DNA of 34,756 nt from Tetragenococcus halophilus subsp. flandriensis (GCF_030161475.1 NZ_BSUG01000025.1:1-34756), one strand, 5' to 3'; positions 27,079-34,756 are shown, numbered from the stretch's first letter. The notes: generated by a model not told the origin, from the sequence alone. A program made the numbers and translations.

Positions 27079-28752
27079 ATGAATATTGCTGAATTTCTGA
27101 AATTACCAATGGCGCATAACTTTAAATTACTCACTGGTGATGATCTAGGGATGGATCATAACATTACGGGCGCTAATATCTTGGATAATCCTAAGGCGGA
27201 TGATTGGCTGACAGCAGGAGAACTGATTATTACATCAGGTTACTTTTTCTATGAAAACTACGCCCAGCAAAAACGTTATTTTCAACATTTTCAGGAATTA
27301 AATATTGCCGCAGTCTGTATTAAAACAGGTCAGTTTTTTAAAGAAATCCCGAGTGATCTTATAAAACTTAGTCAACAATTAGAGATTCCTTTGATTGAAA
27401 TACCTTATGGGATTGCTTTTTCAAAAATTTTAAAGATGATAATGAATCAATTATCTTCCGATTTAGTAAGTGAACAACAATTTACATTAGATATTTATTC
27501 GCAATTTTTCGAATCTTCTTTAAATAATGGCGGCATCGATTATATTGCTAAAAAACTCAGAGCAATCGTAGAAAATCCTGTACTTGTTACTACATCTAAT
27601 TGGGAGGTTTTGTCTTTAACAGGTTTTGAAAATGAATTGCGTACTAGTTTAATGAAGCAAGGAAAAGAGTATCATTTCCCCAAACAAAATTTACAAAACC
27701 TTCCTAAAAATGTAGAGCAACTGCAACATCCATTTTATCGTAAATTATATAAAAATGAGCAAGAAGTTTTATGTTGTGTGATGCCGATTTTTTTTAATCA
27801 AATTAATTATGGTTACATTATTGTTTATTTAACGAACCGTTTGCTAGTGAATACGGATCATATTGCTCTAGAAAGTTGTACCATGTCTATTGCTTTAGAA
27901 GTCGCTCACCAAATTGAAAAAGAGCGGGTGAATAATCAGGTTTACCGGGATTTCTTTGCTCGTTTATTTGCGGGTAAAATAACAGATGTTGAAACTTTAA
28001 GGTCTTTTAACATAGACATCAACGTAGAGCTGGAATATTCTGTTTATATTATTTCAGTGTATTTTCCCAAACTTACGGATAAAACACTTTTTGAACAACG
28101 TAAGTACGAAGAACAGGCGATGCAGATGTTATTGTCAGCTTTACATCGTTATATTCAAAATAATTTCTTAGATTCAAATGTGTTTAAACAAGGCAATCAG
28201 TTGATAGGATTACTAGGTAATGCGAAAGAGACAAAAAAGGCGGCCATTCAAGCTGAGCAAAGTAAAATATTAAAAAGGTTGTTGAAGTACTTAAAGCAAC
28301 AAATTAACCGGACCTTACACTTTTCGGTTGTAGTAGGCTCTAGTCAGCCTGTTTTATCCGTTGCTAAAAGTTATTCTGAAGCAACTAATATGTTAAAAAC
28401 GATCGCTGCAAAACAAACTGGGATTCATTTTTTAAACGAATTTTATCTAGATACCTTTTTATCAGAACAAATTTCCACCCAAGCTGCTACTGAATTCTCT
28501 GCACATTATTTACACAAACTTATTGCTTATGACCAAAAGAATCATCTAAATTTACTACAAACTTTAGCAAGTTATTTAGCTAATCACCAAAATATTGCAG
28601 TTACCGCAAGAAAGCTCTATATTCATCGCAACACATTGATATATCGTATTGAACGCATTGAAAATATTTTGGGCATTGATATTACTGAACCCAATATTGC
28701 CTTGTCATTACAACTAGCGTTAAAATTCTATCAGGAAAACGAACTAGAGTGA
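27079..28752 (+). CDS. PucR-family transcriptional regulator
   Basis: A 557-residue protein. Residues about 5-120 match the PucR N-terminal ligand domain (DWLTAGELIITSGYFF, then LIEIPYGIAF). A middle region of about 300 residues follows. The C-terminus has the PucR helix-turn-helix VTARKLYIHRNTLIYRIERI. The family often activates purine or other nitrogen-compound catabolism genes when an inducer binds. ATG 27079 is preferred, 8 nt after GAAG; an in-frame GTG at 27070 adds three residues. It is transcribed away from the amidohydrolase pair, which it probably regulates through the 91-bp AT-rich gap. No transporter gene is adjacent. Confidence 0.88.
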   Translation: MNIAEFLKLPMAHNFKLLTGDDLGMDHNITGANILDNPKADDWLTAGELIITSGYFFYENYAQQKRYFQHFQELNIAAVCIKTGQFFKEIPSDLIKLSQQLEIPLIEIPYGIAFSKILKMIMNQLSSDLVSEQQFTLDIYSQFFESSLNNGGIDYIAKKLRAIVENPVLVTTSNWEVLSLTGFENELRTSLMKQGKEYHFPKQNLQNLPKNVEQLQHPFYRKLYKNEQEVLCCVMPIFFNQINYGYIIVYLTNRLLVNTDHIALESCTMSIALEVAHQIEKERVNNQVYRDFFARLFAGKITDVETLRSFNIDINVELEYSVYIISVYFPKLTDKTLFEQRKYEEQAMQMLLSALHRYIQNNFLDSNVFKQGNQLIGLLGNAKETKKAAIQAEQSKILKRLLKYLKQQINRTLHFSVVVGSSQPVLSVAKSYSEATNMLKTIAAKQTGIHFLNEFYLDTFLSEQISTQAATEFSAHYLHKLIAYDQKNHLNLLQTLASYLANHQNIAVTARKLYIHRNTLIYRIERIENILGIDITEPNIALSLQLALKFYQENELE

Positions 28753-28775
28753 TTTCCAGAGTTTATATCATAAGT

Positions 28776-28846
28776 AAAAATATCCGAACTACATTAGACA
28801 AGACCTGCTTATTGCAGCAACAATCTTTTGTTCGTTCGGATATTTT
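28776..28846. terminator. bidirectional terminator between pucR-like and oppA-like genes
   Basis: AAAATATCCGAAC (28777-28789) pairs exactly with GTTCGGATATTTT (28834-28846). The 44-nt loop contains a smaller TGC/GCA hairpin. Confidence 0.85.
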
Positions 28847-28876
28847 ATTACTTAAGGCGCTATATTACAATTCGAC

Positions 28877-30541
28877 TTATTCTTTATAAGCCCATTTCAG
28901 ACTATAACTTGGTCCGTAGGCATGCCAGTGTAAGTCTTTAACACTTGGATTGACTAAAGTAGAAAGGCTTCTATTGTAGATAGGCGCAATTACTGCATCT
29001 TGGTTAATTAGAATATCTTGTGCTTCAACAAAATCATCAAAACGTGCTTCTTTATCAGCGGCATGATCTTCTCTTGTATCTTGGATTAATTTATCGTAAT
29101 CTTCATTACTGTAAGTAACGCCTCCTAAGTCACTGCTAGACATAAAGATACGCATTACTGTTAGTGGATCACGATAATCAGTTCCCCAGCCTGCTAATTC
29201 TAAATCATATTCTTTGTTTGAATCACGATCCACACGAACAGTAAAAGGAACTTGTTCAACAGTTATTTCTAGACCAGGTAAGTTATCCTGTAGTTCATAT
29301 TGGAAAAATTCCGCATTTTTCTTGGCTTCTTCGGTGTCGTCAGTTAAGAAACCAAGTTCCACTTTATCAACACCTAGTTCTTCTTTCCCTTTTTCCCAAG
29401 CTTCTTTGGCTTTTTCGGGGTCATATGACAGATAGTCGTTTCTCTCATCTGCTACTTCAGTAAAATCTTTTTTACTATCAGGAGATTTAGTTTGCCCTTT
29501 TGGAATTAAGTGATCTGTTGGGTTTGAATCATCTTGTAGTATATTTTTTACAAAGCTTTCCTTATCAAATGCTTGAGCAATCCCTTTACGAATGTTTTCA
29601 TTATCTAATGCGTTCTTTTTGCCATCTCGCTCACTATTCATTTTCAAAAAGAAAGTGGTAAATTGTTCGACGGATTCAAACGATGGGTCATCTTTATAAG
29701 TTGGGATATATTCGCTGCTTAGTTTATCGATCATGTCTAAAGCGTCAGTCGTATATAAATTAATTGCTGTAGAAGGTGTTTTTACTACGGTGACATTTGC
29801 TTTGTCTAATTTGACTTCATCTTTATCCCAATAGCTCTCATTTTTTTCGTAACCCCAATCATCACCAGAAGCGCTCCAATCACTTAATTTAAATGGTCCA
29901 TTATAAATTAAATGATCTGAATCAGTAGCGTATTTTTTCCCTTGCTTTTCCACATATTCTTTATTTTGCGGATACAATACCGGATAGGCTAGCAGTGACT
30001 TGAAGTAAGGCACGGGCCGCTCTAGGGTAAATTCCAATGTTTTATCGTCAATTGCTTTAACACCTAATGTGTCAATATCGCCATCTTCTAAGTTGATTTC
30101 TCGGGCATTTTTCACGACATCAAAAAGTACATCAGCATTGGGTGCTGCATATTTTGGATCAGTGATTTTTTGAAAAGCAAAGACAAAATCATCAGCTGTA
30201 ACAGGGGTGCCATCAGACCACTCGGCATCATCTCTTAAAGTAAATGTGTAGACTGTTTCATCTTCACTGATTTCAGGTTCTTCAGCAGCGGCTCCCAGTT
30301 GTAATTCATCATCTGGTCCTAAAACATAAAGGCCTTCAAAAACTTGACTCATAGCCAAAGTCGAAGTTGTGTCACCAGCTTGACTAGGTTCCATAGTAGA
30401 TATAGCTGCTGCAGAACTTAATTCGAGAGTTTGTTCAGCACTATCTCCTTGGGTGTCTTGGTTTGTTGAACTTCCTTGACAAGCTGTTAATAGTAATGTA
30501 GCAGAAATAGCTCCTAATAATGTTAATTTTTTCGCTTTCAC
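28877..30541 (-). CDS. OppA-type peptide ABC transporter substrate-binding lipoprotein
   Basis: A 554-residue solute-binding protein of family 5. The signal is KAKK, a hydrophobic core, then LLTAC with lipidated Cys21. The mature part includes EPSQAGDTTSTLAMSQVFEG, WSDGTPVTADDFVFAFQKI, YNGPFKLSDW, GWGTDYRDPLTV and a C-terminal WAYKE. It binds oligopeptides at the membrane. GTG start with AGGGG about 9 nt upstream. No oppBCDF genes are next to it, so it is an orphan binding protein that must dock on a permease elsewhere. A short dyad AATTAT-cag-ATAATT at 30578-30592 lies in its upstream region and could be an operator. Confidence 0.92.
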   Translation of the reverse strand: MKAKKLTLLGAISATLLLTACQGSSTNQDTQGDSAEQTLELSSAAAISTMEPSQAGDTTSTLAMSQVFEGLYVLGPDDELQLGAAAEEPEISEDETVYTFTLRDDAEWSDGTPVTADDFVFAFQKITDPKYAAPNADVLFDVVKNAREINLEDGDIDTLGVKAIDDKTLEFTLERPVPYFKSLLAYPVLYPQNKEYVEKQGKKYATDSDHLIYNGPFKLSDWSASGDDWGYEKNESYWDKDEVKLDKANVTVVKTPSTAINLYTTDALDMIDKLSSEYIPTYKDDPSFESVEQFTTFFLKMNSERDGKKNALDNENIRKGIAQAFDKESFVKNILQDDSNPTDHLIPKGQTKSPDSKKDFTEVADERNDYLSYDPEKAKEAWEKGKEELGVDKVELGFLTDDTEEAKKNAEFFQYELQDNLPGLEITVEQVPFTVRVDRDSNKEYDLELAGWGTDYRDPLTVMRIFMSSSDLGGVTYSNEDYDKLIQDTREDHAADKEARFDDFVEAQDILINQDAVIAPIYNRSLSTLVNPSVKDLHWHAYGPSYSLKWAYKE

Positions 30542-30754
30542 TTTCTCATCCCCTTTTTATAAATAAATAAATTTCTGAATTATCAGATAATTTAAAATAT
30601 TTGTAATTGCTAATTTACCATAATTGATAAGAGAAAGAACCGTTAAAAATTACAATAAGAACGATCTGCATTTGGTTATTTTGAACAAAAGGACAAAATG
30701 TTGAAAAAGAAACTGACGAAAATAGCGAATAATAAAGAAAAATAGTATAAATAA

Positions 30755-30783
30755 TTGACGTGGGTAGATTTATATGGTATAGT
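30755..30783 (+). promoter_or_regulatory. strong promoter of infC-rpmI-rplT
   Basis: TTGACG (30755-30760), a 17-bp spacer, and TATAGT (30778-30783). Initiation near 30790 gives a leader of about 190 nt. The 440-bp gap 30542-30981 holds this promoter, the leader and the oppA upstream region. Confidence 0.85.
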
Positions 30784-30789
30784 ATATAA

Positions 30790-30930
30790 GTTGAGAAATG
30801 GAAGTAGAAGCACCCGCTTCTCGCCTTAGTGACAGATTGTGACTGGGCAGAATAGTTTTTACACAAAAAGTTCATTAGAGCTTAGTGTGGATACGTGCGG
30901 GTTCTTATAGAAGAACTCGTTTTTTTATGG
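30790..30930 (+). ncRNA. L20-type autoregulatory leader with attenuator
   Basis: The leader contains a CACCCGCTTCTCGCC segment near 30811-30825 and ends in the terminator CGGGTTCTT-atag-AAGAACTCG with a T-run (30898-30926). ACCCGC in the 5' part is complementary to GCGGGT at the base of the terminator, so the two structures are mutually exclusive. This matches L20 leaders ahead of infC-rpmI-rplT in Firmicutes, where free ribosomal protein L20 promotes termination. L20 binding is inferred from family knowledge. Confidence 0.8.
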
Positions 30931-30981
30931 TGATTTTCAATAAATCTTTCTTTCTCTCAAAAAACTTGGAGGTGAATGACC

Positions 30982-31503
30982 ATAGCAAAAGATATGATGG
31001 TTAACGACGGCATTCGTGCACGTGAGTTGCGATTGATCGATCAAAACGGAGATCAACTTGGCGTCAAAACAAAAGCGGAAGCGATGGAGATAGCTGAACA
31101 AGCAAACTTAGATGTTGTTTTGGTAGCACCGAAAGCAAAACCACCCGTTGCGCGAATTATGGACTACGGAAAATATCGTTTTGAACAACAGAAAAAAGCA
31201 CGTGAAGCTCGTAAAAAACAAAAAGTGATCAACGTAAAAGAAGTCCGCTTAAGTCCAGCGATCGATGAGAATGATTTCAATACGAAACTACGTAATGCAC
31301 GTAAATTCCTTCAAAAAGGCGATAAAGTGAAAGCTTCTATTCGTTTTAAAGGACGCGCCATTACCCATAAAGAAATTGGTCAGGAAGTCTTAGATCGTTT
31401 GGCTCAAGAAACAGAAGACGTTGCAACAGTTGAGCAAAAAGCGAAAATGGATGGTCGCAGTATGAATTTGATGCTTGCGCCTAAAAATGACAAGGAAAAA
31501 TAA
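30982..31503 (+). CDS. infC: translation initiation factor IF-3
   Basis: The 173-residue protein binds the 30S subunit and checks start codon and initiator tRNA. It shows [38 protein letters not shown] and, in the C-terminal domain, [18 protein letters not shown] and [16 protein letters not shown] is at 30968-30972. An ATG at 30976 is only 3 nt away, too close. ATA at 30982 is 9 nt away and aligns with the ATT start of Bacillus infC, so I choose the rare AUA start. Such starts let IF-3 repress its own translation. ATG 30994 or 30997 would shorten the conserved N-terminus. Confidence 0.93.
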   Translation: MAKDMMVNDGIRARELRLIDQNGDQLGVKTKAEAMEIAEQANLDVVLVAPKAKPPVARIMDYGKYRFEQQKKAREARKKQKVINVKEVRLSPAIDENDFNTKLRNARKFLQKGDKVKASIRFKGRAITHKEIGQEVLDRLAQETEDVATVEQKAKMDGRSMNLMLAPKNDKEK

Positions 31504-31560
31504 CTTGCTGGAAAATTAGATAACAGTCAGGTTATATAGATTTTGAGGAGGAAATTAGTT

Positions 31561-31761
31561 ATGCCAAAACAAAAAACACATCGCGGATTAGCTAAACGTG
31601 TAAAGCGTACTGCTAATGGCGGTTTAAAAAGACATCGTGCGTTTACAAGTCACCGTTTCCACGGTAAAACCAAAAAACAACGTCGTCAATTGCGCAAACC
31701 AGCAATGGTTTCAGCTGATGACCAAAAACGCATCAGCCAACAAATAGCTAAAATGAAATAA
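31561..31761 (+). CDS. rpmI: 50S ribosomal protein L35 (bL35)
   Basis: A 66-residue basic protein starting [20 protein letters not shown], typical of L35, with [17 protein letters not shown] in the middle. ATG 31561 follows GAGGAGG; an upstream in-frame extension to 31543 covers the ribosome site and is not real. It sits 57 bp after infC. Confidence 0.97.
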   Translation: MPKQKTHRGLAKRVKRTANGGLKRHRAFTSHRFHGKTKKQRRQLRKPAMVSADDQKRISQQIAKMK

Positions 31762-31822
31762 AAGGTTTGCGCAGATGTCGCATACTCACTTAAATGAAAG
31801 AACTACTTAGGAGGAATTAAAC

Positions 31823-32185
31823 ATGGCACGTGTTAAAGGTGGAGCAGTAACTCGTAGACGTCGTAAAAGAACGCTTAAATTAGCAAAAGGTTATTACGGA
31901 GCTAAACATACTTTATATAAAAAAGCAAAAGAACAAATGATGAGATCAAATAGTTATGCATATCGTGATCGTCGTCAGAAAAAACGCGATTTTCGTAAAT
32001 TATGGATTGCACGTATTAACGCAGCGGCTCGTATGAATAATATCAGCTATTCAAAATTGATGCATGGTTTGAAAGAAGCTGGCATCGATGTGAACCGTAA
32101 AATGTTAGCAGATATTGCAGTAAATGACGAAAGTGGTTTTACTGCCTTGGTAGAACAAGCAAAATCTGCATTAAACGACAACTAA
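31823..32185 (+). CDS. rplT: 50S ribosomal protein L20 (bL20)
   Basis: A 120-residue basic protein beginning [16 protein letters not shown], with [18 protein letters not shown] and [19 protein letters not shown]. It binds 23S rRNA early in 50S assembly and in Firmicutes represses this operon through the leader. AGGAGG precedes the ATG. Confidence 0.98.
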   Translation: MARVKGGAVTRRRRKRTLKLAKGYYGAKHTLYKKAKEQMMRSNSYAYRDRRQKKRDFRKLWIARINAAARMNNISYSKLMHGLKEAGIDVNRKMLADIAVNDESGFTALVEQAKSALNDN

Positions 32186-32196
32186 ATGGTAATAAT

Positions 32197-32230
32197 AAAA
32201 AGGTCTATTCATTGGAATAGGTCTTTTTTT
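32197..32230 (+). terminator. terminator after rplT
   Basis: AGGTCTATTC and GAATAGGTCT pair around a 4-nt loop, with two G-T pairs, then seven T. Confidence 0.85.
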
Positions 32231-32368
32231 ATTTAAAATAATGATTATAAAGAAACCCTCGGCAATCCTTAGGTATCACCTAGGTAAATTCCCGGGGGCG
32301 TTAAGTGCTCATTGTGAAACGAGCATAAGTTGGTATTATTAGTTCATCGGTAAATCGCAAAGCTTGTT
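32231..32368. other. GC-rich structured spacer between rplT and the FUSC gene
   Basis: About 140 bp with no frame. It contains CCCTCGG and CCCGGGGGCG, unusual for this AT-rich window, the hairpin TAGGT-atc-ACCTA (32270-32282), and TGCTC (32306-32310) pairing with GAGCA (32321-32325). I do not recognise it. It may be a decayed repeat or an RNA. Confidence 0.4.
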
Positions 32369-33424
32369 TCAATTGGGATCCTTATCAAAACTTTCATGTA
32401 AATGAAATGAGCGGTTGTAAAATTTGAGTCCGATTGTGATCAACCATGCAGAAAAAGCTCCCAGCAAGGATCCTAAAGCGATCCCTATAAATCGATACTG
32501 TAATAAAGAAGCTACATCTATTTCTTTAGTTAAACTTGCCAGTAGTAAGGCCATAGGTGTTGTAAAAAAAGCAGATAAACCGTAATTCGTACGTACAGCG
32601 ATTTGTGATATTGTAAAAAGTGAGATAATCAAAAATATCATTTCTAGAATTGTTAAAGGTATATACAAAAGTACAGCGGCAATGCCGATACCGATCACTG
32701 TTCCTAGGATACGTTGGATATTGCGTTGCAAAATAGCTCTTAAGTTATCGCCTTGTAAAATAGCTGCACAGGAAATAACCATCCAATAAGGATTTTGTAA
32801 CTGTAATCCAGCACTTAAATAGACAGCTAAAAATAATGTTGAACCATAAAAAATACCATCGATAAAAACACCAGGATCTTCATAAACGTGTTGTGAAATA
32901 GATTTTTCCTCTAAAATTTCTGGAGCTTCTTTTTCCGCAAAGTGTACAATAATTGCCATAAGCATAGCAATAACAGCACCCAATACATAATAACTACATA
33001 AAATAGGCACTTGTTTAAGGGGGACATTGATATTTGTTCCCATAGCTGCAACTAAAATACAAAAAAATACTCCGGGTTTTTTGATATCATAGAGTCGGAA
33101 AAAAACTCGACCAAAAAAAGCAATAAGTCCAATAATGATGGGTGTGATCCAGCTATTAGAAGAAGTCAAAATGCCTGCTAAAAAACTTGTTAGGATGAAA
33201 AGAGTGATGGCCATGAAACGATGGAGTAAGTTTTTTAAAGGAATGTTTTCATAATACATAAGAATAAAAATGCCCAAAAAGCCGAAACTTGCAATAGACA
33301 TATTATGCGAAAAGTATCCAATAAAAAATATAAAAGTCATACAAAGAATTGTCCCGAAAAGCTGCACTGCGTTGAATCTGGGCTTATGTAGATGCAATAA
33401 ATCTTTAAAAAAATTATTTTTCAC
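32369..33424 (-). CDS. FUSC-family membrane protein (aromatic acid exporter-like)
   Basis: A 351-residue protein with two blocks of membrane helices separated by a cytosolic stretch (AEKEAPEILEEKS, about residues 163-175). The second block has NPYWMVISCAAILQG followed by RNIQRILGTVIGIGIAAVLL, the FUSC (fusaric acid resistance protein-like) signature. Family members are linked to efflux of aromatic acids or other small molecules, but many Firmicutes copies have no known substrate. GTG start with GAGGTGG 7 nt upstream. It appears monocistronic. Confidence 0.8.
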   Translation of the reverse strand: MKNNFFKDLLHLHKPRFNAVQLFGTILCMTFIFFIGYFSHNMSIASFGFLGIFILMYYENIPLKNLLHRFMAITLFILTSFLAGILTSSNSWITPIIIGLIAFFGRVFFRLYDIKKPGVFFCILVAAMGTNINVPLKQVPILCSYYVLGAVIAMLMAIIVHFAEKEAPEILEEKSISQHVYEDPGVFIDGIFYGSTLFLAVYLSAGLQLQNPYWMVISCAAILQGDNLRAILQRNIQRILGTVIGIGIAAVLLYIPLTILEMIFLIISLFTISQIAVRTNYGLSAFFTTPMALLLASLTKEIDVASLLQYRFIGIALGSLLGAFSAWLITIGLKFYNRSFHLHESFDKDPN

Positions 33425-33493
33425 TATATAACCACCTCATTATAAGAGTAACATAGATCTGGCATTTTATGTTTGGAAAAGAAGGAATAGGTA

Positions 33494-33550
33494 AAATAAC
33501 AAAGGCTTGAGTTTTCCTTTTACAGGAAAAAACTCAAGCCTTTGTTATTT
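33494..33550. terminator. long bidirectional hairpin terminator overlapping a small gene
   Basis: A 23-bp stem (33494-33516 with 33528-33550) containing AACAAAGGCTTGAG and CTCAAGCCTTTGTT, with an 11-nt loop. The right arm forms the last codons and stop of the minus-strand 55-residue gene. Both flanks are T-rich on the relevant strand. Confidence 0.8.
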
Positions 33551-33701
33551 CTTCTAACTTTTTAACACGCCCGCCGATTTTATCCGCAAATTTTTCGGAA
33601 TCTTTTTTTGTATAAAACACTAACAGATTTCTCGGTGTTTTATCACGTGTTCGACGACCATCTTTAGAAATGTATCCATGAAAAACTTTTACTACATACA
33701 T
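33534..33701 (-). CDS. 55-residue basic protein of unknown function
   Basis: A 55-codon frame with a strong AAAGGAGGA about 6 nt before ATG 33701 (MYVVKVFHGYISKDG at the start). It is basic (many Lys and Arg) and soluble, with a C-terminal helix-like stretch KKDSEKFADKIGGRVKKLEE. I recognise no domain. The excellent ribosome site, a clean start and a terminator at its stop support a real gene. It lies between the FUSC and thioesterase genes on the same strand but has its own terminator. Confidence 0.7.
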   Translation of the reverse strand: MYVVKVFHGYISKDGRRTRDKTPRNLLVFYTKKDSEKFADKIGGRVKKLEEITKA

Positions 33702-33840
33702 AAAAAGTCCTCCTTTATTCTAATGTAACCTTGATTATACGAAAGACTGGTAGAAAAGCAATAAAAACGCTCACATTTAATGAAAATATTAACTTTTTAT
33801 TTAACCCATCCACCAGAGATTGTATATTTTAATCAAAGCA

Positions 33841-34272
33841 TTAAAAATCAGAAGAGCTAATTTTTTGATAGTTGGCAAATATTTGATGAAAATCAGGATA
33901 ATCTTTTTTTAAACGTATAAAATGATTCGTATTTTGTTCTAAAAAACAATGCTTACTGCTTCCAGTGGTTACTATTTGACTTTTTTCATTGATTATTGTA
34001 TAAGAAAAATCCAATCGTGTATTGTTATATTTTGCGACTAAAGGATCGATCCTTACTTGTTCTCCATAGTGGACCATACCTTTGTATTGACAGTCAACTG
34101 CTAATACAGGAACGATAATACCCGCTTTTTCCATATCTTGATAAGCAAGGCCTAAGTATTCTAATAAATCAACTCGAGCTTCTTCAAACCAACGAATATA
34201 ATTTGAATGATGAACGATGCCCATCTGATCTGTTTCATAGTAATGAGGCTTACGATAATAGCCAGGGTACAT
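33841..34272 (-). CDS. acyl-CoA thioesterase, hot-dog fold (YbgC-like)
   Basis: A 143-residue protein with YYETDQMGIVHHSNYIRWFEE near the N-terminus. That is the 4-hydroxybenzoyl-CoA thioesterase/YbgC signature with the catalytic Asp15. GIVVPVLAVDCQYKGMVHYG-like segments (here GIIVPVLAVDCQYKGMVHYG) complete the hot-dog core. It likely cleaves acyl-CoA or acyl-ACP thioesters; the substrate cannot be told. ATG with AGAGGTGA about 5 nt upstream. Confidence 0.88.
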   Translation of the reverse strand: MYPGYYRKPHYYETDQMGIVHHSNYIRWFEEARVDLLEYLGLAYQDMEKAGIIVPVLAVDCQYKGMVHYGEQVRIDPLVAKYNNTRLDFSYTIINEKSQIVTTGSSKHCFLEQNTNHFIRLKKDYPDFHQIFANYQKISSSDF

Positions 34273-34366
34273 ATTCTCACCTCTTTCTTATTACAGTCTA
34301 AAATTTTTCTATTTGAATTACAAGAAAATAAAAAGGAAATTTTCAGTAATAATCTTGCTAAAAAGC

Positions 34367-34395
34367 TTGACTTTTCAAGGCTTTTCTTGTAATTT
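34367..34395 (+). promoter_or_regulatory. promoter of the T-box transcript
   Basis: TTGACT (34367-34372), 17 bp, TAATTT (34390-34395), preceded by TG. The -35 sits inside an inverted repeat AAAAGCTTGA/TCAAGGCTTTT, which may also terminate upstream transcripts. Confidence 0.6.
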
Positions 34396-34401
34396 AAAGC
34401 T

Positions 34402-34630
34402 AATACAAAAATGCCTGAGAAGGAACAAACATTTAGTAAAAAACTTTTTAGAGAGAAACTATCTTGGCTGAAAATAGTTTAAGTAAATGCTAGATGTAAA
34501 GACATTCCGGAGGAGAGCGAGCCAAAAGCCGTTCCGCTTAAACGAGCGTTATTCGTCAAAGGAAAGCAAGACTTTCAAAATTAGGTGGTACCGCGACTGA
34601 TTCGCCCTTGTAAAAACAAGGGCTTTTTTA
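34402..34630 (+). ncRNA. T-box leader, specifier probably GCU (alanine)
   Basis: Stem I closes with GGAA (34422-34425) and TTCC (34505-34508), with ACATT/GATGT inside. It carries an AGTA motif (34434-34437) and a distal hairpin AAACTAT/ATAGTTT. On the 3' side of the internal loop GCT (34489-34491) is followed by A and then the helix, the usual specifier position. The antiterminator has TTAGGTGGTACCGCG (34581-34595). Its variable base is T, matching tRNAs with A73 such as tRNA-Ala. Terminator CCCTTGT-aaaa-ACAAGGG with a T-run ends near 34630. The regulated gene, perhaps alaS, lies beyond the window. Specifier AUG (Met) is a less likely reading. Confidence 0.85.
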
Positions 34631-34639
34631 TTTGCTGTG

Positions 34640-34756
34640 AATCACAGCGATTCAGCGACCAAAGGAAGCTGAGAGCTGATGATGAACAGTACTAGGGGAG
34701 CGAAGCGGACGTAGTGTCCGAATTAACCGAATCACAGCGATTCAGCGACCAAAGGA
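34640..34756 (+). repeat. second copy of the composite repeat, 117 bp, same orientation
   Basis: Identical over all 117 bases to 1-117. It starts 9 nt after the T-box terminator T-run. The flanking bases create a junction hairpin GCTGTG-aat-CACAGC (34634-34648) not present in the inner copy at 91. The window ends inside the repeat. Confidence 0.9.

Noticed and set aside
30615-30875. An 86-codon minus-strand frame
   Set aside because: It lies across the infC promoter and leader, lacks a ribosome site and has low-complexity Ser/Phe composition.

Overview
The window looks like chromosomal DNA from a low-GC lactic acid bacterium of the Enterococcaceae, most like Tetragenococcus or Enterococcus. 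This is an inference from gene content, not a sequence match. The evidence is: a lower mevalonate operon in the order mvaK1-mvaD-mvaK2-fni; the order ddl-murF-DEAD-box helicase-acpS-alr-mazF; a NoxE-type water-forming NADH oxidase; an infC-rpmI-rplT operon with an attenuated leader; and AT-rich DNA with strong Shine-Dalgarno sites and many TTG starts. A complete OpuC-type compatible-solute importer suits a salt-tolerant organism.

Layout. 1-249: a composite structured repeat ending in a run of 12 T. 541-10582 (+): a TraX-like membrane protein, an anchored M15 D-Ala-D-Ala peptidase, a YaiI/YqxD protein, ddl, murF, a CshA-like helicase, acpS, alr, mazF, a small membrane protein and proC. 10655-14067 (-): opuCA-CB-CC-CD. 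14473-18424: queA (+), a DUF975 membrane protein (-), tgt and yajC (+). Between queA and the DUF975 gene lies a 42-bp-period array of dyads. 18518-22569 (-): the mevalonate operon. 22786-22914: a remnant of a deoxynucleoside kinase gene. 23105-24436: nox. 24529-28752: two paralogous CodA-like amidohydrolases (-) and a divergent PucR regulator (+). 28877-30541 (-): an OppA-type lipoprotein. 30755-32185 (+): promoter, L20-type leader, infC, rpmI and rplT. 32369-34272 (-): a FUSC-family membrane protein, a 55-residue protein of unknown function and a hot-dog thioesterase. 34367-34630 (+): a promoter and T-box leader with an apparent Ala (GCU) specifier. 34640-34756: a copy of the left-end repeat.

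How the genes connect. Alr makes D-Ala, Ddl joins two D-Ala, and MurF adds the dipeptide to the UDP-MurNAc-tripeptide. The M15 enzyme may act on the same D-Ala-D-Ala bond outside the membrane. QueA and Tgt are two steps of queuosine tRNA modification. The mevalonate genes turn mevalonate into IPP and DMAPP. OpuC is the osmotic-stress importer.

Most of the window is ordinary core genome. The least explained signals are non-coding: (1) the exact 117-bp direct repeat at the two window ends, part of a modular, hairpin-rich element; (2) the tandem dyad array at 15607-15800, whose arms partly covary; and (3) the amidohydrolase pair, in which the CodA catalytic-site signature HCDE is replaced by HxHD. 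I see no CRISPR array, rRNA, tRNA, complete insertion sequence or phage gene.
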